Assembly (NCBI GenBank): GCA_019090225.1
Contig: JAHRWI010000328.1
Coordinates: forward strand, 1 to 5,335
Direction of reading: 5' to 3'
Length of the DNA stretch: 5,335 nt
Source of the DNA: Porticoccaceae bacterium
Lineage (GTDB): Bacteria > Pseudomonadota > Gammaproteobacteria > Pseudomonadales > Porticoccaceae
Below the pieces are notes generated by a model, which was not told the DNA's origin, did not search any database, and worked only from the letters and a program-made list of their open reading frames with translations. A program made the position numbers and the translations under genes. Below are positions 4,938 to 5,335 of the stretch, one piece after another (the stretch's first letter is position 1; the number at the start of each line of letters is the position of its first letter).

Positions 4938-5335
4938 TCAGGCAAAACGACGCAACTCACCTTCACCTGCGACATTGTCGATACAGCGGCCACACAGTTC
5001 GGGATGCTCGGCACTAGTACCGACATCTTCTTGATGATGCCAGCAACGCACGCATTTATCGGCTTCCGATATACGAATATCCAGCCTCAACCCAGGCAGG
5101 CTAGTCTCTATGCCTGAACCATCAGAACCAGGCTCCTGACTCACCACATCCGCAGACGAGGTGATAGTCACAAAGCGTAATTCGTCGCCCATTTTGCCTA
5201 AGACCTCGGCAATATCTGATGATGCATACAAAGTGATATCGGCATCCAGGGCACCCTTAACCAGATTATTGCGGCGGGCATCTTCCAGCGCCTTGTTGAC
5301 CGCTTCCTTGACTGCGAAGATAGTCTGCCAATCGT
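4938..5335 (-). CDS. ileS: Isoleucyl-tRNA synthetase, C-terminal part (5' end outside window)
   Basis: Only the last 131 residues of IleS are in the window; the gene runs off the right edge, with its first complete codon here at 5333. The enzyme charges tRNA-Ile in the cytoplasm and edits Val. The visible part begins DWQTIFAVKEAVNKALEDAR, the end of the anticodon-binding helical domain. It continues through KGALDADITLYAS and MGDELRFVTITSSA and ends in the C-terminal zinc finger CVRCW…CGRC (four cysteines, CX2C-X16-CX2C), with the tail DNAVAGEGELRRFA-like (NVAGEGELRRFA). This matches the zinc-tailed bacterial IleS found in E. coli. It is the upstream gene of the lspA–fkpB–ispH group. Any start codon inside this stretch (for example TTG 5231) is internal, because the frame is open to the edge and matches the family throughout. 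Confidence 0.97.
   Translation of the reverse strand, partial: DWQTIFAVKEAVNKALEDARRNNLVKGALDADITLYASSDIAEVLGKMGDELRFVTITSSADVVSQEPGSDGSGIETSLPGLRLDIRISEADKCVRCWHHQEDVGTSAEHPELCGRCIDNVAGEGELRRFA

Noticed and set aside
4914..5117. Plus-strand reading frame opposite ileS and the lspA leader
   Set aside because: Antisense to the zinc-finger end of IleS; no independent support.

Overview
The window looks like a gammaproteobacterial chromosome. Its right half is the conserved order ileS–lspA–fkpB–ispH on the minus strand, the arrangement known from Escherichia coli and Pseudomonas. The proteins are closest in feel to those of non-enteric, possibly marine, gammaproteobacteria, but the genus cannot be named from this sequence.

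Left part (1–1930, plus strand) is AT-rich accessory DNA. It holds a small DUF2846-like lipoprotein gene whose stop codon runs into a well-formed integron attC site (654–742). This makes the lipoprotein gene a probable integron gene cassette. A membrane acyltransferase of the acyltransferase-3 family follows (830–1930). It sits where the next cassette would be, but no attC follows it and no integrase is in view.

Middle part (1931–2956) is a scrapyard. A hairpin and a 5'-truncated or full left end of an IS3-family element carry only a frameshifted orfA remnant (2026–2286) with no orfB. The remnant is bracketed by two copies of GGGTCAGGTC. About 220 bases with no convincing gene come next. Then comes an unusual open reading frame (2507–2812) whose first 55 residues are a BrnT-type toxin and whose last 46 residues are the ribbon-helix-helix part of a BrnA-type antitoxin. 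It appears to be an in-frame deletion fusion of a brnT–brnA pair. A diverged direct repeat of about 60 bases (2408–2467 and 2900–2957) flanks this fusion, and the second copy touches the stop codon of ispH.

Right part (2957–5335, minus strand) is the core operon: the end of isoleucyl-tRNA synthetase, lipoprotein signal peptidase II, the FKBP-type isomerase FkpB, and IspH of the MEP isoprenoid pathway. lspA and fkpB overlap by 8 bases and fkpB and ispH by 1 base, so translation is probably coupled. The junction just downstream of ispH is where conserved DNA stops and accessory DNA begins.

The most interesting items are the BrnT::BrnA fusion, the attC-bearing lipoprotein cassette, and the direct repeats around the fusion.
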